A stretch of DNA of 64,000 nucleotides, taken from positions 476,026,806 to 476,090,805 of the forward strand of contig OZ010795.1 of NCBI GenBank assembly GCA_963932465.1, written 5' to 3'. Origin of the DNA: Maratus speciosus. Lineage: Eukaryota; Arthropoda; Arachnida; Araneae; Salticidae. The first letter of the stretch is position 1. Each line of letters begins with the position of its first letter. Of the stretch, positions 1-11,474 are shown in pieces. The notes under the pieces are model-generated. The model was not told where the DNA came from and ran no database searches. It saw only the letters and a program-made list of their open reading frames with translations. Made by a program: the position numbers and the translations under genes.

Positions 1-409
1 TACTCTTATAAAAAGAAATAAAGCATTGGAAAAAATAAGGTTTTTACTTCACATGGTATATATAATATAAATTTAATGTAATACAGAAAGATAAAAGATT
101 TTCAATATAAAACATTTATTATTTAAAACACACCATTTAACAGGAGTTGAATTATATCTTGAAATAACTAGATAAAGGAACATAAAGTACAAATGGGTAG
201 GATTGTACAGATACGGCACAACAGATAAATGGACTTTAATAGAATTAAATTGTACTTTGATTTTCAAATAGAATTTTATTATAATTAAATCCAGAAATTA
301 AAGATAAAAGAGTGGGCGAAATTAAATGCATAAATATGTATAGTATAAACAACATATAAATAAACATAACTTTGTTAGGATTACATTTGATGTATAGTTT
401 TACTTGGAT
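1..409. other. AT-rich flank of the satellite array, no gene seen
   Basis: Very A+T-rich sequence without a credible coding frame or recognisable repeat. The only open frame is short, low-complexity and has no family signature. Confidence 0.6.
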
Positions 410-3400
410 GTTTATTTTATTTTCATAACTATTGAGTAGCTCGAGTCACAATTTCGGCAAGTTTAATGAGGCTGAATCGTTACATATTGAGAAGCTCGAG
501 GCCACAATTTTGGAATGTTAAATGATGCTGCATTGTTACATATTGAATTTTTGCGTGTTATAATCTCTATGTTTTCTCTTATAATGGAAGGATAGTTTTA
601 CTTGGATGTTTATTTTATTTTCGTTACTATTGAGTAGCTCGAACCACAATTTTGGTAAGTTAAAGGATGCTGCATCGTTACATATTGAATTTTTGCGTGT
701 TATAATCTCTATGTTTTCTCTTATAATGGAAGGATAGTTTTACTTGGATGTTTATTTTATTTTCGTTACTATTGAGTAGCTCGAACCACAATTTTGGTAA
801 GTTAAAGGATGCTGCATCGTTACATATTGAATTTTTGCGTGTTATAATCTCTATGTTTTCTCTTATAATGGAAGGATAGTTTTACTTGGATGTTTATTTT
901 ATTTTCGTTACTATTGAGTAGCTCGAACCACAATTTTGGTAAGTTAAAGGATGCTGCATCGTTACATATTGAATTTTTGCGTGTTATAATCTCTATGTTT
1001 TCTCTTATAATGGAAGGATAGTTTTAATTGGATGTTTATTTTATTTTCGTTACTATTGAGTAGCTCGAACCACAATTTTGGTAAGCTAAATGATGCTGCT
1101 TCGTTACATGTTGAATTTTTGCGTGTTATAAACTCTATGTTTTCTCTTATAATGGAAGGATAGTTTTACTTGGATGTTTATTTTATTTTCGTTACTATTG
1201 AGTAGCTCGAACCACAATTTTGGTAAGCTAAATGATGCTGCTTCGTTACATGTTGAATTTTTGCGTGTTATAAACTCTATGTTTTCTCTTATAATGGAAG
1301 GATAGTTTTACTTGGATGTTTATTTTATTTTCGATACTATTGAGTAGCTCGAACCACAATTTTGGTAAGTTAAATGATGCTGCTTCGTTACATGTTGAAT
1401 TTTTGCGTGTTATAAACTCTATGTTTTCTCTTATAATGGAAGGATAGTTTTACTTGGATGTTTATTTTATTTTCGTTACTATTGAGTAGCTCGAACCACA
1501 ATTTTGGTAAGCTAAATGATGCTGCTTCGTTACATGTTGAATTTTTGCGTGTTATAAACTCTATGTTTTCTCTTATAATGGAAGGATAGTTTTACTTGGA
1601 TGTTTATTTTATTTTCGATACTATTGAGTAGCTCGAACCACAATTTTGGTAAGCTAAATGATGCTGCTTCGTTACATGTTGAATTTTTGCGTGTTATAAA
1701 CTCTATGTTTTCTCTTATAATGGAAGGATAGTTTTAATTGGATGTTTATTTTATTTTCGTTACTATTGAGTAGCTCGAACCACAATTTTGGTAAGCTAAA
1801 TGATGCTGCTTCGTTACATGTTGAATTTTTGCGTGTTATAAACTCTATGTTTTCTCTTATAATGGAAGGATAGTTTTAATTGGATGTTTATTTTATTTTC
1901 GTTACTATTGAGTAGCTCGAACCACAATTTTGGTAAGCTAAATGATGCTGCTTCGTTACATGTTGAATTTTTGCGTGTTATAAACTCTATGTTTTCTCTT
2001 ATAATGGAAGGATAGTTTTAATTGGATGTTTATTTTATTTTCGATACTATTGAGTAGCTCGAACCACAATTTTGGTAAGCTAAATGATGCTGCTTCGTTA
2101 CATGTTGAATTTTTGCGTGTTATAAACTCTATGTTTTCTCTTATAATGGAAGGATAGTTTTAATGGGATGTTTATTTTATTTTCGATACTATTGAGTAGC
2201 TCGAACCACAATTTTGGTAAGTTAAAGGATGCTGCATCGTTACATATTGAATTTTTGCGTGTTATAATCTCTATGTTTTCTCTTATAATGGAAGGATAGT
2301 TTTACTTGGATGTTTATTTTATTTTCGTTACTATTGAGTAGCTCGAACCACAATTTTGGTAAGTTAAAGGATGCTGCATCGTTACATATTGAATTTTTGC
2401 GTGTTATAATCTCTATGTTTTCTCTTATAATGGAAGGATAGTTTTAATTGGATGTTTATTTTATTTTCGTTACTATTGAGTAGCTCGAACCACAATTTTG
2501 GTAAGCTAAATGATGCTGCTTCGTTACATGTTGAATTTTTGCGTGTTATAAACTCTATGTTTTCTCTTATAATGGAAGGATAGTTTTAATTGGATGTTTA
2601 TTTTATTTTCGATACTATTGAGTAGCTCGAACCACAATTTTGGTAAGTTAAAGGATGCTGCATCGTTACATATTGAATTTTTGCGTGTTATAAACTCTAT
2701 GTTTTCTCTTATAATGGAAGGATAGTTTTAATTGGATGTTTATTTTATTTTCGATACTATTGAGTAGCTCGAACCACAATTTTGGTAAGTTAAAGGATGC
2801 TGCATCGTTACATATTGAATTTTTGCGTGTTATAAACTCTATGTTTTCTCTTATAATGGAAGGATAGTTTTAATTGGATGTTTATTTTATTTTCGTTACT
2901 ATTGAGTAGCTCGAACCACAATTTTGGTAAGCTAAATGATGCTGCTTCGTTACATGTTGAATTTTTGCGTGTTATAAACTCTATGTTTTCTCTTATAATG
3001 GAAGGATAGTTTTAATTGGATGTTTATTTTATTTTCGATACTATTGAGTAGCTCGAACCACAATTTTGGTAAGCTAAATGATGCTGCTTCGTTACATGTT
3101 GAATTTTTGCGTGTTATAAACTCTATGTTTTCTCTTATAATGGAAGGATAGTTTTAATTGGATGTTTATTTTATTTTCGATACTATTGAGTAGCTCGAAC
3201 CACAATTTTGGTAAGCTAAATGATGCTGCTTCGTTACATGTTGAATTTTTGCGTGTTATAAACTCTATGTTTTCTCTTATAATGGAAGGATAGTTTTAAT
3301 TGGATGTTTATTTTATTTTCGTTACTATTGAGTAGCTCGAACCACAATTTTGGTAAGCTAAATGATGCTGCTTCGTTACATGTTGAATTTTTGCGTGTTA

Positions 3401-6140
3401 TAAACTCTATGTTTTCTCTTATAATGGAAGGATAGTTTTACTTGGATGTTTATTTTATTTTCGATACTATTGAGTAGCTCGAACCACAATTTTGGTAAGC
3501 TAAATGATGCTGCTTCGTTACATGTTGAATTTTTGCGTGTTATAAACTCTATGTTTTCTCTTATAATGGAAGGATAGTTTTAATTGGATGTTTATTTTAT
3601 TTTCGTTACTATTGAGTAGCTCGAACCACAATTTTGGTAAGCTAAATGATGCTGCTTCGTTACATGTTGAATTTTTGCGTGTTATAAACTCTATGTTTTC
3701 TCTTATAATGGAAGGATAGTTTTACTTGGATGTTTATTTTATTTTCGATACTATTGAGTAGCTCGAACCACAATTTTGGTAAGTTAAAGGATGCTGCATC
3801 GTTACATATTGAATTTTTGCGTGTTATAATCTCTATGTTTTCTCTTATAATGGAAGGATAGTTTTACTTGGATGTTTATTTTATTTTCGTTACTATTGAG
3901 TAGCTCGAACCACAATTTTGGTAAGTTAAAGGATGCTGCATCGTTACATATTGAATTTTTGCGTGTTATAATCTCTATGTTTTCTCTTATAATGGAAGGA
4001 TAGTTTTAATTGGATGTTTATTTTATTTTCGTTACTATTGAGTAGCTCGAACCACAATTTTGGTAAGCTAAATGATGCTGCTTCGTTACATGTTGAATTT
4101 TTGCGTGTTATAAACTCTATGTTTTCTCTTATAATGGAAGGATAGTTTTACTTGGATGTTTATTTTATTTTCGTTACTATTGAGTAGCTCGAACCACAAT
4201 TTTGGTAAGCTAAATGATGCTGCTTCGTTACATGTTGAATTTTTGCGTGTTATAAACTCTATGTTTTCTCTTATAATGGAAGGATAGTTTTACTTGGATG
4301 TTTATTTTATTTTCGATACTATTGAGTAGCTCGAACCACAATTTTGGTAAGTTAAATGATGCTGCTTCGTTACATGTTGAATTTTTGCGTGTTATAAACT
4401 CTATGTTTTCTCTTATAATGGAAGGATAGTTTTACTTGGATGTTTATTTTATTTTCGTTACTATTGAGTAGCTCGAACCACAATTTTGGTAAGCTAAATG
4501 ATGCTGCTTCGTTACATGTTGAATTTTTGCGTGTTATAAACTCTATGTTTTCTGTTATAATGGAAGGATAGTTTTACTTGGATGTTTATTTTATTTTCGA
4601 TACTATTGAGTAGCTCGAACCACAATTTTGGTAAGCTAAATGATGCTGCTTCGTTACATGTTGAATTTTTGCGTGTTATAAACTCTATGTTTTCTCTTAT
4701 AATGGAAGGATAGTTTTAATTGGATGTTTATTTTATTTTCGTTACTATTGAGTAGCTCGAACCACAATTTTGGTAAGCTAAATGATGCTGCTTCGTTACA
4801 TGTTGAATTTTTGCGTGTTATAAACTCTATGTTTTCTCTTATAATGGAAGGATAGTTTTACTTGGATGTTTATTTTATTTTCGATACTATTGAGTAGCTC
4901 GAACCACAATTTTGGTAAGTTAAATGATGCTGCATCGTTACATATTGAATTTTTGCGTGTTATAATCTCTATGTTTTCTCTTATAATGGAAGGATAGTTT
5001 TACATGGATTTTTATTTTATTTTCGTTACTACTGAGTAGCTCGAACCACAATTTTGGTAAGTTAAATGATGCTGCATCGTTACATATTGAATTTTTGCGT
5101 GTTATAATCTCTATGTTTTCTCTTGTAATGGAAGGATAGTTTTATTTGGAAGTTTATTTTATTTTCCTTACTATTCAGTAGCTCGAACCACAATTTTGGT
5201 AAGCTAAATGATGCTGCATAGTTACATATTGAATTTTTGCATGTTATAATCTCTATGTTTTCTCTTATAATGGAAGGAGAGTTTTACTTGGATGTTTATT
5301 TTATTTTCGTTACTATTGAGTAGATCGAACCACAATTTTGGTAAGTTAGATGATGCTGCATCGTTACATATTGAATTTTTGCGTGTTATAATCTGCATGT
5401 TTTCTCCTATAATGGAAGGATAGTTTTACTTGGATGTTTATTTTATTTTCCTTACTACTGAGTAGCTGGAACCACAATTTTGGTAAGCTAAATGATGCTG
5501 CTTCGTTACATATTGAATTTTTGCGTGTTATAATCTCTATGTTTTCTCTTATAATGGAAGGATATTTTTACTTGGATGTTTATTTTATTTTCGATACTAT
5601 TGAGTAGCTCGAACCACAATTTTGGTAAGTTAAATGATGCTGCATCGTTACATATTGAATTTTTACGTGTTATAATCTCTATGTTTTCTCTTATAATGGA
5701 AGGATAGTTTTACTTGGATGTTTATTTTATTTCCGTTACTTCTGAGTAGCTCGAACCACAATTTTGGTAGTTAAATGATGCTGCATCGTTACATATTGAA
5801 TTTTTGCGTGTTATAATCTCTATGTTTTCTCTTATAATGGAAGGATAGTTTTACTTGGATGTTTATTTTATTTCCGTTAGTACTGAGTAGCTCGAACCAC
5901 AATTTTGGTAAGTTAAATGATGCTGCATCGTTACATATTGAAATTTTGCGTGTTATAATCTGTATGTTTTCTCTTATAATGGAAGGATAGTTTTACTTGG
6001 ATTTTTTTTTTGTTGTTGTTACTATTGAGTAACTCGAACCACAATTTTGGCAAGTTAAATGATGCTGCATCATTACATATTTTGTAGCTCGAGCCACAAT
6101 TTCGGTAAGTTGAATGATGCTGCAACGTTACAGATTGAAT
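410..6140. repeat. 142-bp satellite array, about 40 tandem copies
   Basis: The landmark gatagtttta recurs at 591, 733, 875, 1017, 1159 and onward at exactly 142-bp steps. The central copies, about 590-4980, are nearly identical and vary at only a few diagnostic sites: acttgg or aattgg, cgttact or cgatact, aagttaaagg or aagctaaatg, and taatctc or taaactc. Copies beyond about 4990 and before about 590 are more diverged, as expected when unequal exchange homogenises the centre but not the edges. A block of seven units is duplicated inside the array. Both edges carry a doubled half-unit module. The open frames here are short and do not persist from unit to unit, so the array is not coding. Confidence 0.97.
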
Positions 6141-6726
6141 TTTTGCGTTTTACAATCTCTATGGTTCTCTGGATTAATATTCTTGTATCTGTCAGTTTTA
6201 CAAGGGTTGACCTTGGGATACGAAGTCTGTAAGTTTAAGATAAGTTTATTATAATTTTTTTTCATCCTTTTTGATATTAATCTACGCGTTGCTGACGACT
6301 GGCGTTTTCGCTAATCATTGCCAGAGATTAATCTCTGAAAATGAAACATTTGAAGACACTGAAAAAATCAATAGCTCGAAAAGAATTTGTCAGAAGATTG
6401 TTAGACAAACTGCGTTAGAATGGTAAAAAATTGTATTTTTCTTGATTTGAATTTCAAATCTAATGATTATGCCATTTTTCAAATATCGAATTTCAAAATT
6501 ACCAAATTTCACAATGGAGTACCATAGCCAAACCGTCACTCGTAAAAAGATAATGATAACGGCGATGTGTCTGACGTGTAAACTGGCTATAGCACGAGTC
6601 ACGAATTATAGTAGCCTTATTATTCCTTCTATATATAAAAAAAAGTTTTGATTTGGAAATGGACCAATGACAATCTGCGTAGATATTCCGGGTAGATCCA
6701 TATCCAATTTGAATGCTTAAGCATGG
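6141..6726. other. AT-rich spacer, no gene seen
   Basis: The overlapping short open frames on both strands at 6390-6834 have no family signature and lie in AT-rich sequence that runs into the following repeat. I treat them as chance frames. Confidence 0.5.
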
Positions 6727-7645
6727 CCTTTCATCGTAAATATTAAAAAAAAAAACTGTTGCATACAAAAATATGAAAATCGGTGGTGTTATAGAGAAAT
6801 GTTTGATAAACACGCTGATGCAGACAGTTTTCAAATCGAAGAATTATTTTAAGAGATATTTAATGCTAAAATTAGACAAAATTGTTCCATTAAAAAAGTT
6901 TTATTGGAGCAAAAACTATACATGAGAATTTAATCATCTTTAGATCATTTTATACGTTATAAGTTCCCGGTGTGCAGATTGCATTTATTTTTATTATTTG
7001 ACTCATTTTTTGAGGTTTTATTTCAATTTTAAATTCAAATTTTCAGCATTTCGAGAGATATTTTTTACAAAATTTAGAAAATGTTATTATTTTAAACTGT
7101 TGCCAGTTGTATAAACAGCGCAAACAATAATTGTTTACTTCAAATTAAAATTTATTTTACACGTGACTATTATAAACAGAAAATATAAAAAGCAGGAACT
7201 CATTGAAAATTACGTCATAAAAATTATAATTACACGTGAATTTTAAAAGAGACAGAATATTGTAAAATAATAAATTCATAAACATGCGTTAGAAGTCTTA
7301 AATAGGAGAATTTACGTCACATTTACGTCACATTACACTTATTATATAAAATGAATAAAAAATAATATTGCTAAACAGTGTAAATTTAAAAATTGCTCGA
7401 GACATTTATTTAATATTTTAAGATGATCATAATATTTCATTTCTAGCAAAAGTATTTTTACGTGAATATTAAAAAGAAAAAGAAATGTTTGGTGAAAATT
7501 ACGTCAGATTATATTTCTCAGATTCAAATTATAATTAAATCTTCCGAAATCTTTTTAAAGCCGATCAAATTATCGTGCTGTTAGAGTGTGCGGTGTCTGA
7601 ACGGGGGGTTGACGAGCATAGCTCGTAGGGGGCAGAGCCCCCTAG
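6727..7645 (+). mobile_element. Non-autonomous Helitron-like element, copy 1
   Basis: The sequence is homologous over most of its length to 13196-14661. Both copies end in two consecutive perfect hairpins followed by CTAG and then T. In this copy they are ACGAGC-ATA-GCTCGT (7612-7626) and TAGGGGGC-AGA-GCCCCCTA (7626-7644). A 3' hairpin with a terminal CTRR and insertion before T, with no target duplication, is the classic Helitron signature. Here the second hairpin overlaps the CTAG rather than standing about ten bases upstream, which is atypical. No Rep/helicase coding is present. The 5' boundary is only where similarity between the copies fades. Confidence 0.65.
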
Positions 7646-8214
7646 TCTATTAAAATATAAAAGTGAATTATGATGTCAGGATTGCATGATTTTTACTTAA
7701 TTCTCGACAAATACTAGATGCGCTGTTTCTTCTTCGTTGTGAATAATATAGGTTAATTCACGTATGACTTCATATTTAATACGAATTTATGGTTAATGTT
7801 TACGAGAGAAAGTTTTATCATGAAAGGTTTTCTGAAATTTCTCAAAGTTTTCAATATATTAAAGAAAGAGCATATTTGCACATGATTCATAGTCCGTATG
7901 ATGTTTAATTAAAAAAAAAAATTCTAATCAAACATGCTTAAAACCCCGGGCAACGCCAGGTATTTCAGATAGAAATTTTTCATAATTATGTTCATATTTT
8001 TTTTTAGTTTGTTGTGATTAAAAGTATAAGAACATACATTTCTAGTTAATTGCTATCTTCCCTCGAAATATCGCTGTATATCGTATATAAATATGGAAAT
8101 TGCGTCACGTATCTCACAGATTTAACAGCAGCAATAATTTAAAATGTTTTGAGGATTGTAGTAGTCTTAATGAAAATCACATAAATTGACATTGTCATTG
8201 ATCCATCGTGGTGA
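7646..8214. other. AT-rich spacer, no gene seen
   Basis: No coding frame or clear repeat. A short GC-rich patch near 7945 (ccccgggcaacgcc) may be a scrap of an older element. Confidence 0.5.
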
Positions 8215-8433
8215 AGATTGCTCTGGGGCCTATAGCAACTATGACTTTCAGCCTCGAATGTTCCTTATTATACGCAGGAACAACAACAAGGTAGAACAAT
8301 TTTATTTCTTTTTTCCATTACTTCTATTTATATAAGTACAAAATAGACACCCACAATTACATCATCCCGAGAATTCGAACCCGGGCCCCTGCCTTAGCTG
8401 CAGCTGTCACTACCGACCACGCCACTGGGCGAT
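8215..8433 (-). mobile_element. tRNA-derived SINE (minus strand)
   Basis: Read on the minus strand, the head at about 8433-8360 has the order of a tRNA gene with an internal RNA polymerase III promoter: an A-box-like TGGCGTGGTCGG (complement of 8413-8424) and a B-box GGTTCGAATTC (complement of 8371-8381), about 30 bases apart. The acceptor and T stems do not pair well, so it is not a functional tRNA gene. A non-tRNA body follows toward lower coordinates and contains a ttgttgttgttcc motif. The end at 8215 is approximate. Confidence 0.7.
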
Positions 8434-8691
8434 AAAATCGCGTATTGACCCGTATTAAATCTGTTTATTTTTATTTTTCATTATAAACTTCCTTTAAATA
8501 ATTCGTTTATCTGATTTTTTCATTGTTCGTAAGGAATGTCTCTTGTTATTTAAAATAAACTATTTGATATTCTACTTTTTAACTGATGTTTTCTATTTTA
8601 ACCGATACATCTCTCTTTATATCTAGTTTCATTTCTTAAATATCTTGATACGTAATATAGCTGCAATTTTATATTTTTGAAGCAAAAGTTA

Positions 8692-8890
8692 TACTGTTAA
8701 AAATTTGCAGCATTCTGTCCAGTCATTTGGTCATTTTTATCGAAAACAGTTGCACATCCATAATTTAACACTATTCTGGCCAAATTATTTGCCATTTTAT
8801 GGTCAGAATACAGTTAAATTATGGTTATGAAACCGTTTTTTCAAAAAACGGTCAAATGACTGGACAGAATGCTGCAAATTTTTAACAGTG
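8692..8890. mobile_element. TA-flanked foldback MITE, 199 bp
   Basis: The element is a near-complete palindrome. Its left end reads actgttaaaaatttgcagc and its right end is the inverted equivalent. The arms keep pairing inward through catcc-ataatttaac and its partner until a short centre near 8790. TA dinucleotides flank it at 8690-8691 and 8891-8892, which fits target duplication by Tc1/mariner-type transposition. No coding capacity. Confidence 0.85.
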
Positions 8891-8892
8891 TA

Positions 8893-9782
8893 CGTTGATC
8901 TCTATATTTAACGAAAGAAAATATATATATATATTCAGTATAATTTCGTAATCTCAGTACATATCCGATTTCTTTAAACTATAATAATAATTAATTAAAT
9001 AAAAATAAAATGATTATTCCAATTAAATATTATTTAAAAAAGTTTAAAAAGTTATGAAGTTAAAAAAAAATATTTTTAAATAAACAGAATTTTCAGTAAT
9101 GCAAAGAAGTAAAAAACAATAATGTTCTTTTAAAAGTATGTAAATTATACATGTCTGAATATGTATAGTGTGTTTAAAAAGAAAAAAAATCAGATTTAAG
9201 ATCAGGAAAAGTTTACATGTTATCTTCAGTTAGGTAAATATCATATCTGTCTAATCCTCTTAGTATTTTTAATTTCTTTTTATGGTTCTAAGTTTCTTTT
9301 AATTAATCCTCTTATCTGTGTTTTTTGTATTGTAACTCAATGTACGTCTTATAATTAACAACAAAGTACTTAATATTCGATGTCTTAAACTCACATTTTT
9401 TTATATGATCCTTTCACAGTTTTATTTTCCTTTCAGTTTTATTTTCAAATTTTCTTTCTTTAAACATTACAATAAGAAATGGTCTAACAATTCACACTTT
9501 TTCAATGAAAATTTAAATAGAGATTTATATTCACTGCAAATAATACTAAAATATCTGTAAAAAAGGTAAAATAATGTACTAATATTTTTTAGTAAAACTA
9601 TTATTAAAATAATAATTATACTAAAGTAAAAATTACTTAAATATAGGACTTATTTTCTGTATAACTCAGGGATTTGAAAATAGTTTTACCGAACTACAAT
9701 TTTTCGGAATGAAAACCAATTTAAAAAAAACCTGTTAACTTATTTTTTAATGAGCTGTAAATTGGTGCTACGTGCAAAACTT
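8893..9782. other. AT-rich spacer, no gene seen
   Basis: Very A+T-rich sequence with no supported coding frame or element boundary. Confidence 0.55.
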
Positions 9783-9881
9783 CAGTACCCGAATACTTTA
9801 AACTATAATAATATTCAGTACCTGATTATTTTAAACTATAATAATATTCAGTATCTGATTCTTTTAAACTATAATAATATT
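9783..9881. repeat. 33-bp tandem repeat, three copies
   Basis: Copies lie at 9783-9815, 9816-9848 and 9849-9881, with a shared core of ttttaaactataataatatt minus its first base or so. They directly abut the inverted 5' end of the Penelope-like element, so they may have formed during or after its insertion. Confidence 0.9.
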
Positions 9882-10020
9882 AACAAACTCATAGGAGTTC
9901 CTGCAAGCGTAGATATTGTTAGAGAGCAGGGGGGAGAAAATAGATGTCAGATATCTGACATCTATTTTCTCCCCCCTGCTCTCTAAAAAAGTCTACACTA
10001 GCAGGAACTCTTATGAGTTT
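9882..10020. repeat. Inverted duplication at the 5' end of the Penelope-like element
   Basis: Two arms of about 65-70 bp meet near 9946-9947. The left arm, 9882-9945, is the reverse complement of the coding sequence in the right arm, 9948-10020 (for example gagagcaggggggagaaaat against attttctcccccctgctctc). The arms match well but differ near aagcgtagatattgtt. Inverted 5' ends are known from Penelope-like and other retroelements and arise from aberrant or twin-primed reverse transcription. Confidence 0.9.
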
Positions 10021-10639
10021 GTTAATAAGCTTCGTAGCTTCAGTGGTACTCAAAACAATAGTATGGTTTCATTCGACGTTAAATCACTATTTACTAACGT
10101 ACCGGTTCAAGGTGCTTTAAATTGTCTTAAATTACGCCTACAACAATTTCATTATTCATATTACGAAATTGATGAGCTTATACATCTTACTAGCATTTGT
10201 TTATCGCAAAACACATTCATTTTTAATGGTAATTTTTATTGCATGACTGATGGTTTGTCCATGGGCTCCCCCCTCAGCCCCATCCTCAGTGATATTTACA
10301 TGCACTATTACGAATCAAACCTTTTCAAGATATTATCCTTTCTATTTTACATCCGCTATGTCGATGACTGCTTTGCATTATTGAACTCTGATGATCTTAA
10401 TCTTACTAATATTCTCGATATTATGAATTCTATAGATGAACATATTCAGTTCACTTTCGAACTCAAAAATAACAGTCGTTTGCCCTTTCTTGATGTTATG
10501 GTTTTCCGCGAAAATAATTAGTTTCACACTACTGTTTACCGTAAACCATTCGCAGTATCCTTACCCCCACATCGCCTTTCATCCCATCCACCTAATCAAA
10601 AGTTGGCTGCCTTTAACAGTTATGTTTACAGGGCTTTAA

Positions 10640-10859
10640 CCCGGGAGAACTCGCTGCATGAGATCTTCTCTCACACTCGTACATTTTTAAGACTCTTATT
10701 TAAATCATTTTTCATTTTAATTAAAATTTCAAAATGTTTTACAATTATTTTACCTATTTTGTGAATAAAAGTACTAAGCCAACCAAAAAAAGTTGATATT
10801 ATATTAATGTAAAGTAAAAGAAAAGCAATTGGACATTCTCACAAGCGAGTTCTCCCGGG
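10640..10859. mobile_element. piggyBac-type MITE (TTAA target), 220 bp
   Basis: Terminal inverted repeats CCCGGGAGAACTCGC and its complement are flanked on both sides by TTAA (10636-10639 and 10860-10863). A TTAA target duplication and ends beginning CCC are hallmarks of the piggyBac superfamily. The element has no coding capacity. It sits between the RT and endonuclease domains of the Penelope-like frame, so it inserted later than that element. Confidence 0.9.
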
Positions 10860-11069
10860 TTAAATATTTGTTCTTCCGACAGTTTACTAAAAACAGAATT
10901 AGACTACATTAAATCCATTGCCATTGATCGAGGTTTTACAGCTGATATCGTCGATTCCATTCATAACAAACTAAGTAAACGTACAAAACCCAGGGCTAAT
11001 GCTGTCGGTAATGAAAATTTAATTATACTCCCATATTTTCCGAAAGTAAGCCATCAAATTTCTAAAATC

Positions 11070-11474
11070 TTGTCAAAATTTGACTTTAAAGTAGTTTATA
11101 CTCCTTTTAATAAAATTCAATTCACAAATCTGAAACATTCAATTGATAGTTTTTCAAATTGGGGTATTTACAGGATATCTTGCGAATGCAACAAAATGTA
11201 CATTGGTCAAACGAAGCGTGCCTTTAAGATCCGTTTGGGGGAGCATAAAACTTGCGTTAAAAATTGTGATATTAAACGTTCCGCTACTGCCAACCACTGC
11301 TGGTTCAACAACCATAATTTTAAATTTTCCGAAGCCTCCATAATACAGAAATGTACTTCAATCTATGATCTGGACTTCTGGGAAACTTATCACATATGGC
11401 AAAATTCAAACAGTTTAGTTAACGATTTATCCAGTACGCCCAATTTTTCAAAGATATGGTTTAATTTTCTATAA
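11070..11474 (+). CDS. GIY-YIG endonuclease domain of the Penelope-like element (partial frame)
   Basis: This is the longest uninterrupted C-terminal part of the Penelope-like protein. Its start is not a true translation start: the frame is open upstream to the MITE at 10864 with homologous sequence. The domain nicks target DNA to prime reverse transcription. It shows GIY at residues 32-34, YIG at 44-46, a conserved Arg in the helix AFKIRLGEH (about 55) with His59, and a Glu in FWETYHI (about 105) in the position of the family's metal-binding acid. A Cys pair (CECNKMYIG) lies between GIY and YIG, as in many Penelope endonucleases. All key residues appear present, so this half decayed less than the RT half. 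Expression is unlikely because the frame is cut off from its start. Confidence 0.9.
   Translation: MSKFDFKVVYTPFNKIQFTNLKHSIDSFSNWGIYRISCECNKMYIGQTKRAFKIRLGEHKTCVKNCDIKRSATANHCWFNNHNFKFSEASIIQKCTSIYDLDFWETYHIWQNSNSLVNDLSSTPNFSKIWFNFL

Larger units (their letters stand above)
9948..11474 (+). pseudogene. Penelope-like element reverse transcriptase/endonuclease, 5'-truncated and interrupted
   Basis: This was one reading frame for reverse transcriptase followed by a GIY-YIG endonuclease, the usual Penelope order. In the frame opening at 9916 I see RT motif A (SFDVKSLFTNVP, Asp about residue 54), GSPLSP (about 117-122), the catalytic RYVDD (about 147-151) and LPFLDV near the end. The N-terminal third of the protein is missing because the copy is 5'-truncated at the inverted repeat. 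The frame has one nonsense codon, TAG at 10519-10521. The same frame then continues with FHTTVYRKPF and SHPPNQK, both typical of the family. At 10636 a 220-bp element plus a 4-bp TTAA duplication interrupts the frame. A 224-bp shift is exactly what separates the RT frame from the endonuclease frame. The copy cannot make an active protein as it stands. Confidence 0.93.

Noticed and set aside
5931..6125. 64-codon minus-strand frame in the satellite
   Set aside because: It arises from the diverged edge copies only and is not kept across units.
410..6140. CRISPR-like array
   Set aside because: The units are contiguous 142-bp copies without unique spacers, in a eukaryotic AT-rich setting. It is a satellite.
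6390..6834. Overlapping open frames of 62-111 codons on both strands
   Set aside because: No domain, AT-rich composition, and overlap with the start of a non-coding repeat.
8360..8433. Functional tRNA gene
   Set aside because: A and B boxes are present, but the acceptor and T stems do not fold and a SINE-like body follows.
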